From Eimeria necatrix (taxonomy: Eukaryota > Apicomplexa > Conoidasida > Eucoccidiorida > Eimeriidae): a stretch of DNA of 10,000 nt. This document shows, one piece after another, positions 1 to 7,345 of this stretch; positions within the stretch are counted from its first letter, which is position 1, and each line of letters begins with the position of its first letter. Below the pieces are notes generated by a model. The model made no database searches. It had not been told where the DNA came from and saw only the letters and a list, made by a program, of their open reading frames with translations. The translations under genes were made by a program, and so were the position numbers. The stretch lies in contig NW_013651675.1 in the NCBI RefSeq assembly GCF_000499385.1, positions 1 to 10,000 on the forward strand. The letters run 5' to 3'.

Positions 1-380
<380 letters not shown>

Positions 381-777
381 GCGCAGCACTTAGCGAGAAA
401 ACCATCACAAAGACTGTCCGCTTCGCCGGCCGCGAGTTTCAGTAAGAATAGCCGTAGCTAGCTAGCTAGCTAGCTAGCTAGCTGGCTAGCTAGCTAGATA
501 GCTAAATAGCTAGCTAAATAGCTAGCTAAATAGCTAGCTAGCTAGCTAGCTAGCTAAATAGCTAGCTGGCTAGCTAGCTGGCTAGCTAGCCAGCTAGCTA
601 TTTAGCTAGCTACATGGCTAGCTAGCTGGTTAGCTGGCTGGTTATTCGGCTAGCTGGCTAGCTAGCCAAGTAGCTGGCTAGCCAAGTAGCTAGCTAGCCA
701 AGTAGCTGGCTAGCTGGCTAGTTAGCTGGCTAGCAAAGTAGCTGGCTAAGTAGCATCTTTGCTGGTGCTGCTGCTAC

Positions 778-825
<48 letters not shown>

Positions 826-939
826 GCTTAGAGTTGAAGAGAAAGTGTCGGCTGAGCGTTTTGCTGCTCTTGAGAAAACCCAAAAGAAAAATGTGGAAGT
901 CAAGGGAAACCTGCAGGCCCTAGATGCCCTAGACAAAGG

Positions 940-984
<45 letters not shown>

Positions 985-1097
985 GGCTGCTGCGGTTGCG
1001 GCTGGGGCTGCTGCTGGGGCTGCTGCTGCTGCTACTGGTCCTGCTGCGCCTCCTCTTCCTTTTTTTTCTGCTGCTGTTGCTACTGCTGCTTTTGCTC

Positions 1098-1134
<37 letters not shown>

Positions 1135-1515
1135 CCATTGTGGGGCTTCTGCTGCTGCTCTCAGCGCTGCTGCTGCGGCGGCATCTGCTGCCATTGGGCG
1201 GGTGACTTTGCTCACTGCAGCAGCAGCTGCTGCATCTTTTCCCGCTGCAGCAGCTGCTGCTGCATCTGCTGCTGCTGCTGCGTGAAGCTGCTGCTGCAAT
1301 GTGCCCTTCGTTTTGCTGCTGCAGCTCTCACCAACGCGGCTTCGATTAATTCGGTGCAGAAGTCTCGCGCGGACTGGTAAGCGGGTTTAGGGTTTAGGGT
1401 TTAGGGTTTAGGGTTTAGGGTTTAGGGTTTGGGGGTGTTGGCGTGCGCTCACCGCAGGAGCCAATTCAAGGAGAAGGCCGGAATTGAAGAGGAGCTCAAA
1501 AGAGGCAGAGGGTAC

Positions 1516-1553
<38 letters not shown>

Positions 1554-1694
1554 GACAGCAGCAGCAGCAACCGTAGCAGCAGCAGCAGCAAAAGCAGTAG
1601 CAGCAGTAGCAGTAGTAGTAGCAGCAGCAGAAGCGACAGTGGCAGCAATTGCGCTAGAACTCGCCTAAGTGAAAGTGGCAGTAGAAGCAGCAGT

Positions 1695-1739
<45 letters not shown>

Positions 1740-2078
1740 CCTACCAACAGCAGCAGAAGCAGCAGCAGCAATATAGCCATGCTAAAATGCTGCTGCCTCT
1801 CCAGACCAATGCGAGACAGCCACAATTCATCACAACTGCGTTGCCGCTGCTTCTGCTGCTTCTGCTGCTTCTGCTGCTGCTGCTTCTGCTGCTGCTGCTT
1901 CTGCTGCTGCTGCTTTTGCTGCTGCTGCTGCTGCTGCTGCAGCTACCTGGAGCGCCAGGCGTTCCTCGCGAACACTACATGGAACATTCACCAGCAAAAT
2001 GTTGAGCTCAGGAGGCAGCAGGAGCAGCAGAAGCAGCTGCTGCAGCAGCTGCAGCAGCCAAGGCGCTCAGGGCTGTGA
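381..2078 (+). CDS. SWC5: BCNT-domain protein (CFDP1/Bucentaur/Swc5-like), 3' five exons, 5' partial
   Basis: Seen: five exons at 381-441, 832-938, 1325-1376, 1458-1511 and 1943-2078 (TGA stop). Each is flanked by AG and GT, and junction phases agree at every join, giving 135 residues plus stop. The protein begins near ITKTVRFAGREF, runs through KSRADWSQFKEKAGIEEEL, then GYLERQAFL, and ends in a Gln-rich tail. Known: the BCNT C-terminal domain of CFDP1/Swc5 has a similar order: an ITK..FAGEE-like start, a K-S-x-x-DW-x-x-(F/Y)K..EGI..EL block, then GY(L/I)ER.AFL and a charged helix. Swc5 is a subunit of the SWR1/SRCAP complex that deposits H2A.Z, so a nuclear chromatin role is inferred. Odd: the helix after AFL reads ANTTWNIHQQNVELRR, where a basic/acidic R-T-D-like segment is usual, and the last ~20 residues are mostly Gln encoded by CAG. 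The acidic N-terminal part is not visible; 1-380 shows only CTG-rich intron. An in-frame acceptor at 387 is a possible alternative to 381. Confidence 0.86.
452..757 (+). repeat. TAGC tetranucleotide array in BCNT intron 442-831
   Basis: About 300 bp of TAGC/TGGC/TAAA tetramers start just after the donor GTAAG at 442. They are followed by a short bridge and a CTG run (778-826) that leads into the acceptor cttag at 830-831. The unit GCTAGC is its own reverse complement, so the array can fold on itself on either strand. Interruptions (GCTAAATA, GCTGG, CCAAGTAG) recur as higher-order variants. Confidence 0.9.
939..1324 (+). repeat. CTG-rich intron of the BCNT gene
   Basis: The donor GTGCTG at 939 begins directly with the triplet repeat. 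The intron stays CTG-rich for 386 bp, with a small GCAGCAGCTGCTGC patch near 1218-1262, and ends ttgctgctgcag at 1324. The donor itself is the first repeat unit, so the repeat abuts the splice site. Confidence 0.8.
1383..1434 (+). repeat. Telomere-like GGTTTAG array filling the 81-bp BCNT intron 1377-1457
   Basis: About seven copies of the heptamer GGGTTTA lie between donor GTAAGC (1377) and acceptor accgcag (1457). On the sense strand of this gene the G-rich telomeric strand is present. The intron is only 81 bp and the repeat makes up most of it, so the array cannot be a chromosome end. Confidence 0.92.
1516..1942 (+). repeat. CAG tract then CTG tract forming a possible intron-long hairpin
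   Basis: In the BCNT intron 1512-1942, positions 1516-1771 are CAG-rich (AGC phase) and positions 1788-1942 are CTG-rich. A short non-repeat bridge at about 1772-1787 separates them. The first half starts four bases after the donor, and the second ends exactly in the acceptor ctgctgcag. The halves are complementary and could pair in the transcript with the bridge as loop. The pairing is imperfect because both halves carry interruptions. Confidence 0.85.
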
Positions 2079-2079
2079 C

Positions 2080-2120
<41 letters not shown>

Positions 2121-2464
2121 GCAGCAGCGACTGTTGCGGCTGCTGCTAGCCAGCTGCTACTGGCCCAGCAGCAGCACAGCGTACCTACCGCACAGCTGTA
2201 CCTGCTGCTGCACTATCTGCTGCTATCTAGAGCTCCGCGTGCCCCTTGCTGCTGCAGCAGCTGCTGCAGCAGCTGCTGCAGCAGAAGCATATTTGCTGGC
2301 AGCAGCCACTGCAGCAGCAGCAGCAGCAGCAGCTGCGGTAGCCCCCCACAGCCCAGTGCCTCCTCGCTGCTGGTTCAACTGCAGCGGCAGTAGCTGCAGC
2401 AGCTGCGGCTGTTACAGGTGGAACAGCAGCAAGTCAGCAGCAGCAGCAGCAATGCAGCAACAAC

Positions 2465-2501
<37 letters not shown>

Positions 2502-2545
2502 GTCTGCCATTTCGCTGCGCTTCCTCCTGCTGCCGCATGCACTTC

Positions 2546-2686
2546 GCATCTTTTTTACTTTTTATTTATTATTTATTATTAATTTGATTATTAATTATTT
2601 ATTTCTTTTTACTTTTTATTTATTATTTATTATTAATTTATTTATTAATTATTTATTTCTTTTTTATTTTTTAAATTCATTTAAAT
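2546..2686. repeat. TTTA/ATTA-rich low-complexity tract
   Basis: A segment of about 60 bp containing tttttactttttatttatt followed by attaattt is repeated nearly exactly (starts near 2549 and 2608). The region is therefore a short tandem duplication of an AT-rich unit rather than a uniform microsatellite. Confidence 0.8.
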
Positions 2687-2808
2687 CTCCATTCCCTGCT
2701 GCTGCTGTCTTTCGCGGTGTGCCGCTTCTCTTTGCTATTTCTTCATTTTGATTCAAAGCACTTCATCACGCTATTTGTTTACTTTCTAATGTTCGCTGCT
2801 GCTGCTGT

Positions 2809-2840
<32 letters not shown>

Positions 2841-3099
2841 TTACTGCTGCTGCTGCTGCTGCTGCTGCTGGCTAGCGCTCAGCAGCAGCAAAAAGCTGCT
2901 GCGTTATTTAATTTTTGTCCGTCTTTTCTTCTTGTCTTTCGGAGGCCTCGGGCCTCTTTGAGGCCAAAGGAAACAAACAGCAAAAAAAATAAGCTGCTGC
3001 TGCAGCAGCAGCAGCAGCAGCTGCTGCTGCAGCTGCTGAGGAAGCTTGTCCGTCAGCAGCGAGAAAAGCGCATCCCCGTCTGCTTCTTTTTGCGCCTAT

Positions 3100-3158
3100 T
3101 CATTTATTTATTTATTTTATTTATTTATTTTATTTATTTATTTATTTATTTATTATTT

Positions 3159-3202
<44 letters not shown>

Positions 3203-3206
3203 TTTG
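3100..3206. repeat. (TTTA)n microsatellite in the 3' flank of the Yippee gene
   Basis: About 25 TTTA units with occasional TTTTA and TTA variants lie just beyond the Yippee stop codon at 3219. On the Yippee sense strand this reads AAATAAAT and contains many AATAAA-like hexamers, so it may serve as its polyadenylation region. Confidence 0.85.
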
Positions 3207-3218
3207 TTCTAAGACAAA

Positions 3219-4541
3219 CTAGTCCGCCTCGGCGTCCGAAGCCTCCATGCTGCCGCGGCGGAGGGCGCCGTTGGGGGCCTGGATTTCGGCTAAGAGGAGG
3301 GCCTGGAGATAAAACAAATAAATTAAATTTAAATTAAATTTAAATTTAAATTAAATTTAATTTAATTAAATTTAAATTTAAATTAAATTTAAATTCAAGT
3401 TTAATGCAACTTCAAAATTAAAAAATTAAATTCTGATTCTGCAGATGCACGCAAAGAACCAACCGCAGCAACTCAGCTGTACGTACACCCCAAAGCCCCT
3501 GCTGCAGCAGCAACGAGGAACCCTCAGGGGCCCCCGAGGCCCCCAGGGGGCCCCCGGGGGCCCCCCCGGCACTCCTGGGGGCCCCTAGGGGCCCCTGGGG
3601 GCCCCTAAAAACCATCGGGGGGCCCCTAAGTCCTTCAAACGCCGCCGGGGGCCCTCTGGACCCCCGCGGGGGCCCCCAGAGCGGCCCTGGGGGCCCCCGA
3701 GGGTCTCCAGGGGCCCCTCGAGCGCCCCCGGGGGCTCCAGGGGGCCCCCAGGGCCCCCAAAATTCCCAGGGGGCCCCCAGGGGGCCCCCAGGGGGCCCCC
3801 AGGGTCCTGTTTGGGAAGTGCTGACCTTTTCTAAAATGTATTTTCCCTCTTTGTACTTCTGAGAGTCTTGAACAGCAAAGCGGTAGCGCCAGCCCACGTT
3901 GGTGCCGCAGTCGTTGCAGTAAATATCGACGATTGTGTGTTTTCCTGCAGCAGCAAAGCGGAAAAAGGGGAATAAAAGCAGCAAAGAAGGCCCCACAGGC
4001 CCCTCTAAAGAAAGGAGTTGCAAAATGCTTCAAATGGTACTTTTAAAAGCAAAAAAAGAGCTGCAAAAAGGAAGAAAAACGGAAAAAGAGCGCACGGACC
4101 AGTGGTCATGACGCGGTCTTCGCACTGGCCTTCGGACACGTTGCTGGCTCTGCGGAAAAAGGACAAATCGGGGCTCTTTTGAGCCGTTTTTTCGATTTAA
4201 ATGAATTTTAAAATAAAAAATAAATCCATTTAATGCAAAAAAATCGAAAAACGCGCGGAAATTACCGGTTAAAGAGCCAGGCCGGTCCGGTGCGGCCGCG
4301 GAACTGGCGCGAGGCGAGCTGGCTGCGGGCCGCGAGGTGGGAGTGGCACTGGCGACATCTGCGTCGCAAAACGCCGAAAAGGAAATTAAAATGAAATAAA
4401 AGTCCAAAAAATGAAAAAGATTTTCAATTTGGAGTTCAAAAATGCATTTATTTGCGAGTTTGAGTTCAATTTCGCGGAGAAGTGAGAGGCGCACATGTAC
4501 ACCTTGTGACACGTCAGCCACTCCTTGAACAGCCGACCCAT
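3219..4541 (-). CDS. YPEL: Yippee-like zinc-binding protein, complete, five exons
   Basis: Seen: exons 4541-4495, 4358-4266, 4149-4100, 3944-3826 and 3302-3219, all with GT/AG ends and consistent phases, encode 130 residues plus TAG. The start MGRLFKEWL matches the usual Yippee N-terminus. Cysteines at 17/20 (CRQC) and 73/76 (CNDC) are separated by exactly 52 residues, the Yippee signature C-x2-C-x52-C-x2-C. Other family blocks: SHLA..SQLASRQFRGRTG, LFN(R), VSEGQ.EDRVMTTGKH, DIYC, GW.Y.FA..DSQKYKEGK and ILEKAL. Length fits the 100-130 residue family. Known: the Yippee fold is a zinc-bound beta structure shared with Mis18 and the cereblon thalidomide-binding domain. YPEL5 works with the CTLH/GID ubiquitin ligase and Yippee proteins are found near centrosomes. 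The cellular role here is inferred only. The Met at 4541 is preferred to one at 4643 because homology begins there. Intron retention past 3826 would stay open to 3418 with a Gly-Pro-rich tail, which I regard as intron. Confidence 0.94.
3303..3825 (-). repeat. Last Yippee intron: GGGGGCCCCC block array plus AAATTTAA tract
   Basis: From about 3510 to 3805 the intron is a degenerate array of GGGGGCCCCC-type blocks separated by CAGGG/CCAGG. It is extremely GC-rich and locally palindromic. From about 3311 to 3410 it changes to AAATTTAA/TTAAATT, also self-complementary. Between them, 3430-3500 is ordinary sequence holding a TGTACGTACA palindrome. The donor is GTCAGC at 3825 and the acceptor is ttatctccag ending at 3303. 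Confidence 0.85.
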
Positions 4542-4687
4542 GCTAAGCCAAAAAAAGCCGCAAATTAATTCCAAAAAGAAAAAATAAATCCAAAAAAGAA
4601 ATTCTTTTTCAAATTCCGATCTTTTGGAGCTCCCAAAACCCAAAATCCAACACCGCAGCAGCAGCCGGGGGGGCTGTGTCTGCTGCT

Positions 4688-4754
<67 letters not shown>
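4688..4754. repeat. (CAG)n tract upstream of the Yippee start codon
   Basis: About 22 uninterrupted CAG units (CTG on the Yippee sense strand), roughly 150 bp upstream of the ATG. They are in the promoter or 5' leader rather than an intron, unless an unseen leader exon exists. Confidence 0.93.
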
Positions 4755-4755
<1 letters not shown>

Positions 4756-4913
4756 CGGCAGCAGAAGTGAAAGGCGAATTTGTTTTATTTTGTCTGAATT
4801 TTTAAAGTTTTAAATTAAATTAAAATTCCAAATAAAGATCAAATGAGGCAAATTCCCCTAAAGGGTCTCCAGCTTTAAAACGCATGCACGCCAAAAGAAA
4901 ACATTTGCAACTT

Positions 4914-4978
4914 CATTTAATTTAATTTAATTTAATTTAATTTAATTTAATTTAATTTAATTTAATTTAATTTAATTT
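4914..4978. repeat. (TTTAA)n pentanucleotide array
   Basis: About 13 near-identical TTTAA units in the intergenic space. A similar pentamer, in a different orientation and phase, occurs at 6862-6920 inside a ribophorin II intron. Confidence 0.92.
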
Positions 4979-5041
4979 GTTTTAATTTATTTCAAATAAT
5001 TCAATTCAATTCAATTCAACGAAGTCAACTCCACTCTGTCC

Positions 5042-5106
5042 TTTAATTCATTTTATTTATTTCGAGTTTGAGTTTCTCAAACTCGAAATAAATAAAATGA
5101 ATTAAA
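5042..5106. repeat. Perfect inverted repeat: 31-bp arms, 3-base loop
   Basis: The arms are 5042-5072 and 5076-5106 with loop TTT at 5073-5075. Every base of the left arm pairs with the right arm. The inner part is CGAGTTTGAG/CTCAAACTCG and the outer part is AT-rich. The right arm's AT-rich portion is copied again at about 5121-5160. It lies about 135 bp downstream of the ribophorin II stop and about 500 bp upstream of the Yippee start. Function unknown. Confidence 0.97.
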
Positions 5107-5240
5107 TTAAAAATAAAAGTAATAAATAAAATGAATTAAATTAAAAATAAAATAAAAGTATTTAATAAATGTTTCTTCTTCTTTAAATATTAATTTTAAA
5201 AGTTTTTGAATTAAAAAAATAAAAATTCAAAAATTGAATT

Positions 5241-5764
5241 TTAAATTTGCACTTTCGTGTAGGCGTTGGGGTGTACGTCCACCTCCTGTTGCAGAAGTTT
5301 CAAACAAATCTTCAAGTTGAAAATCATTTTCTTTTAACTTCCAATTCAATTATTAATAATACAATTAATTTTAATATTTTCAAATATTTCATATTAATAA
5401 TATAATTAATTTTAATATTTTCAAATATTTCATTTTTAATTTTCCTTTTTTTGTTCTTTTATTTCCCAATCTGAAGCCTCTGAGGCGCAGCACGAAAACG
5501 TCTGCAGCAAATAAGCTGTTTGCTGTTTCGAAACGCTGCTGCTGCCGCTGCTGCTGCTGCTGTTGCTGCTGCTGTGCTGCAGCTGCTGCTGCTGCTGCTG
5601 CTGCTGCTGTGCTGCAGCTGCTGCTGCTGCTGCTGCTGCTGCTGTGCTGCAGCTGCTGCTGCTGCTGGGGCTTGCAGGTTTGCATGCTGCAGCAGCCTTG
5701 AAGCAGCAAATGGTCAGAGCAGCAGGAAAGAATTCATTTAAATGAAAGATTTATTTGTTTTTCG

Positions 5765-5810
<46 letters not shown>

Positions 5811-6643
5811 GTGGGGAGCTGTCTGTACACCCCAGCGCCGCGCGCGCGCAGCACAAAGGGCTTTTTGGCTGCAGAGCGCCAAAGGGAAAAAGGAAAGCAG
5901 CAAAAGAAGAAAAAAGGAAAAGAAGTTTCGAAATAAAAAGAAATAAAGAATTAAAAAAACCTAAAACGCAAACAAACAAACAAATTGCACTTTTCCGACT
6001 TGCACTTGAGGCGATTTCGGAAATGTAATTTCTTCTTTTTTTGCTTTTTTCATTTTCCTTTTGTTCTTCTTTTCTCCGACTTTGTTGCAGCTTCTTTGCT
6101 GCTCCTTTTGCCTCTCTTTTGGTCCCTTCTCTAGGGTTTAGGGTTTAGGGTTTAGGGTTTAGGGTTTAGGGTTTAGGGTTTAGGGTTTAGGGTTTGGGGT
6201 TTCGGGTGTATGTACAGCTCACCGTGTACACCAGGCCCCCCACAAAACAGAAATCCAAAAAAGTAAATTCAAATAATTTTATATTTGCATTCAAGCGGCA
6301 AAACCACACATAGCCAAGGCCTAAAAACACACACCCTAAACCCTAAACCCTAAACCCTAAACCCTAAACCCTAAACCCTTTTTGAGTTGGAGCTTAAAGC
6401 ATCAATGGGCCGCATGCAAAGAGAGCTTGACTCTGTCTTAATATTTAAGAGCTTATGCCTCTTTTAAGAGTGTCCGAGGTTTACGAATGAGGGTTTAGGG
6501 TTTAGGGTTTAGGGTTTAGGGTTTAGGGTTTAGGGTTTAGGGTTTAGCGGTGTTACCCAATGTAGGCAGAACTCCGCCCACTGCGATGAACAAAACCACC
6601 AGCCACTCTGGGGCCTGCAGAAATCAAAATTAATTCAAATGAA

Positions 6644-6702
<59 letters not shown>

Positions 6703-7294
6703 AACATATTTTATTTATTTATTTATTTATTTATTTGTTTATTTAATTTATAGGCACTTGGTTTTCATTTCTGCATTCAGGCTTCATTTTCTGCTGCATG
6801 CATTTTGACTTTGAAAAGCAAATAAACAAAAAGCAAATAAAACAATTTAAATTAATTCAAAATTAAATTAAATTAAATTAAATTAAATTAAATTAAATTA
6901 AATTAAATTAAATTAAATTACTTGTGGCTCTTCGGGCTGGAAAAGATGTTTAATTTGGGGCTTTGCATGCAGCGGTTCTTCTGCGGGGAGAATTTTGAAG
7001 TGTCTGTACACCTCAGGAGCAGCAGCAGCAGCAGCAGCAGCAGGAGCAGCAGGAACTGACACGTCCAGCAACTTCAGCGGCACAGGAAACACCAACGAAG
7101 CAGAAAGCAGCAGCCTAAAAACAAACAGACACAAACCCTAAACCCTAAACCCTAAACCCTAAACCCTAAACCCTAAACCCTAGAGCGCCGCTGCACTGCA
7201 GCAAGCCCCAGCGCAGGCAGCAGCTGCAGCACGAACGGACGAAATGAACGGAAGCAAGTCAATGAATTCTAATTATTTATTTATTTTAATTATT

Positions 7295-7345
<51 letters not shown>

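Larger units (their letters stand above)
2079..3218. other. Non-coding space between convergent BCNT (+) and Yippee (-) genes
   Basis: No exon is supported here. Contents: mixed CAG/CTG triplets 2079-2540, including near-pure CAG at about 2082-2128 and 2464-2500; (TTTA)/(ATTA) tract 2546-2686; a mixed segment 2690-2795; CTG run 2797-2872; a mixed segment 2873-3100 with CAG and CTG patches at 2993-3046; and a (TTTA)n tract from about 3100 to 3206. It should contain both 3' UTRs and polyadenylation sites. A long open frame through 2000-2750 translates mainly as Ser, Gln, Ala and Cys repeats and has no conserved block. Confidence 0.75.
4542..5240. other. AT-rich intergenic space 5' of Yippee and 3' of ribophorin II
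   Basis: No exon is supported. Contents: the probable Yippee leader/promoter (4542-4680), a CAG tract (4688-4754), mixed sequence with GCATGC at about 4874, a (TTTAA)n array (4914-4978), a short (TTCAA)n run (about 4997-5020), a perfect inverted repeat (5042-5106) and AT-rich copies of its right arm (to about 5160). The ribophorin II 3' UTR should end in the upper part of this interval. Confidence 0.75.
5286..6222 (-). repeat. Large repeat-filled last intron of ribophorin II
   Basis: It holds, from donor GTGAGC (6222): a telomere-like array on the plus strand as TTTAGGG (6132-6204), a T/C-rich mixed zone 5985-6130, a CAG run 5767-5809, CTG arrays 5535-5667, a 41-bp tandem duplication 5351-5432, and AT-rich sequence to the acceptor caacag. 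Patches at 5815-5875 and 5465-5510 look exon-like on the minus strand (both follow ctgcag and both contain a Val-Leu-Arg reading in one frame), but their frames do not fit the flanking phases. Confidence 0.6.

Noticed and set aside
2873..3100. A coding exon around the Arg-rich reading near 3050
   Set aside because: There is no recognisable family block, no clear splice pair, and it sits between two gene 3' ends.
3418..3825. A collagen-like gene
   Set aside because: The Gly-Pro pattern comes from a GGGGGCCCCC array. Splicing to 3302 gives the expected Yippee C-terminus ILEKAL in phase.
4386..4643. A longer Yippee N-terminus starting at 4643 and reading through intron 1
   Set aside because: Family similarity starts at the Met at 4541. 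Reading through 4494 loses the second cysteine of the first zinc pair and all following homology.
5042..5106. Bacterial-type intrinsic terminator or CRISPR repeat
   Set aside because: The organism is eukaryotic, there is no spacer array, and the hairpin is not placed after a bacterial gene.
5463..5510. A minus-strand exon reading DVFVLRLRGFRLG
   Set aside because: The frame is not reachable from the preceding exon's phase and there is no suitable GT donor nearby.
5815..5875. A minus-strand exon reading KKPFVLRARGAGVYRQ
   Set aside because: The acceptor is good, but this frame does not match phase 0 from the exon ending at 6223 and the sequence runs into a CTG tract. It could belong to an alternative transcript.
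6380..6487. An extra ribophorin II exon between the two membrane exons
   Set aside because: A minus-strand frame is open here, but no acceptor/donor pair preserves the required phase.
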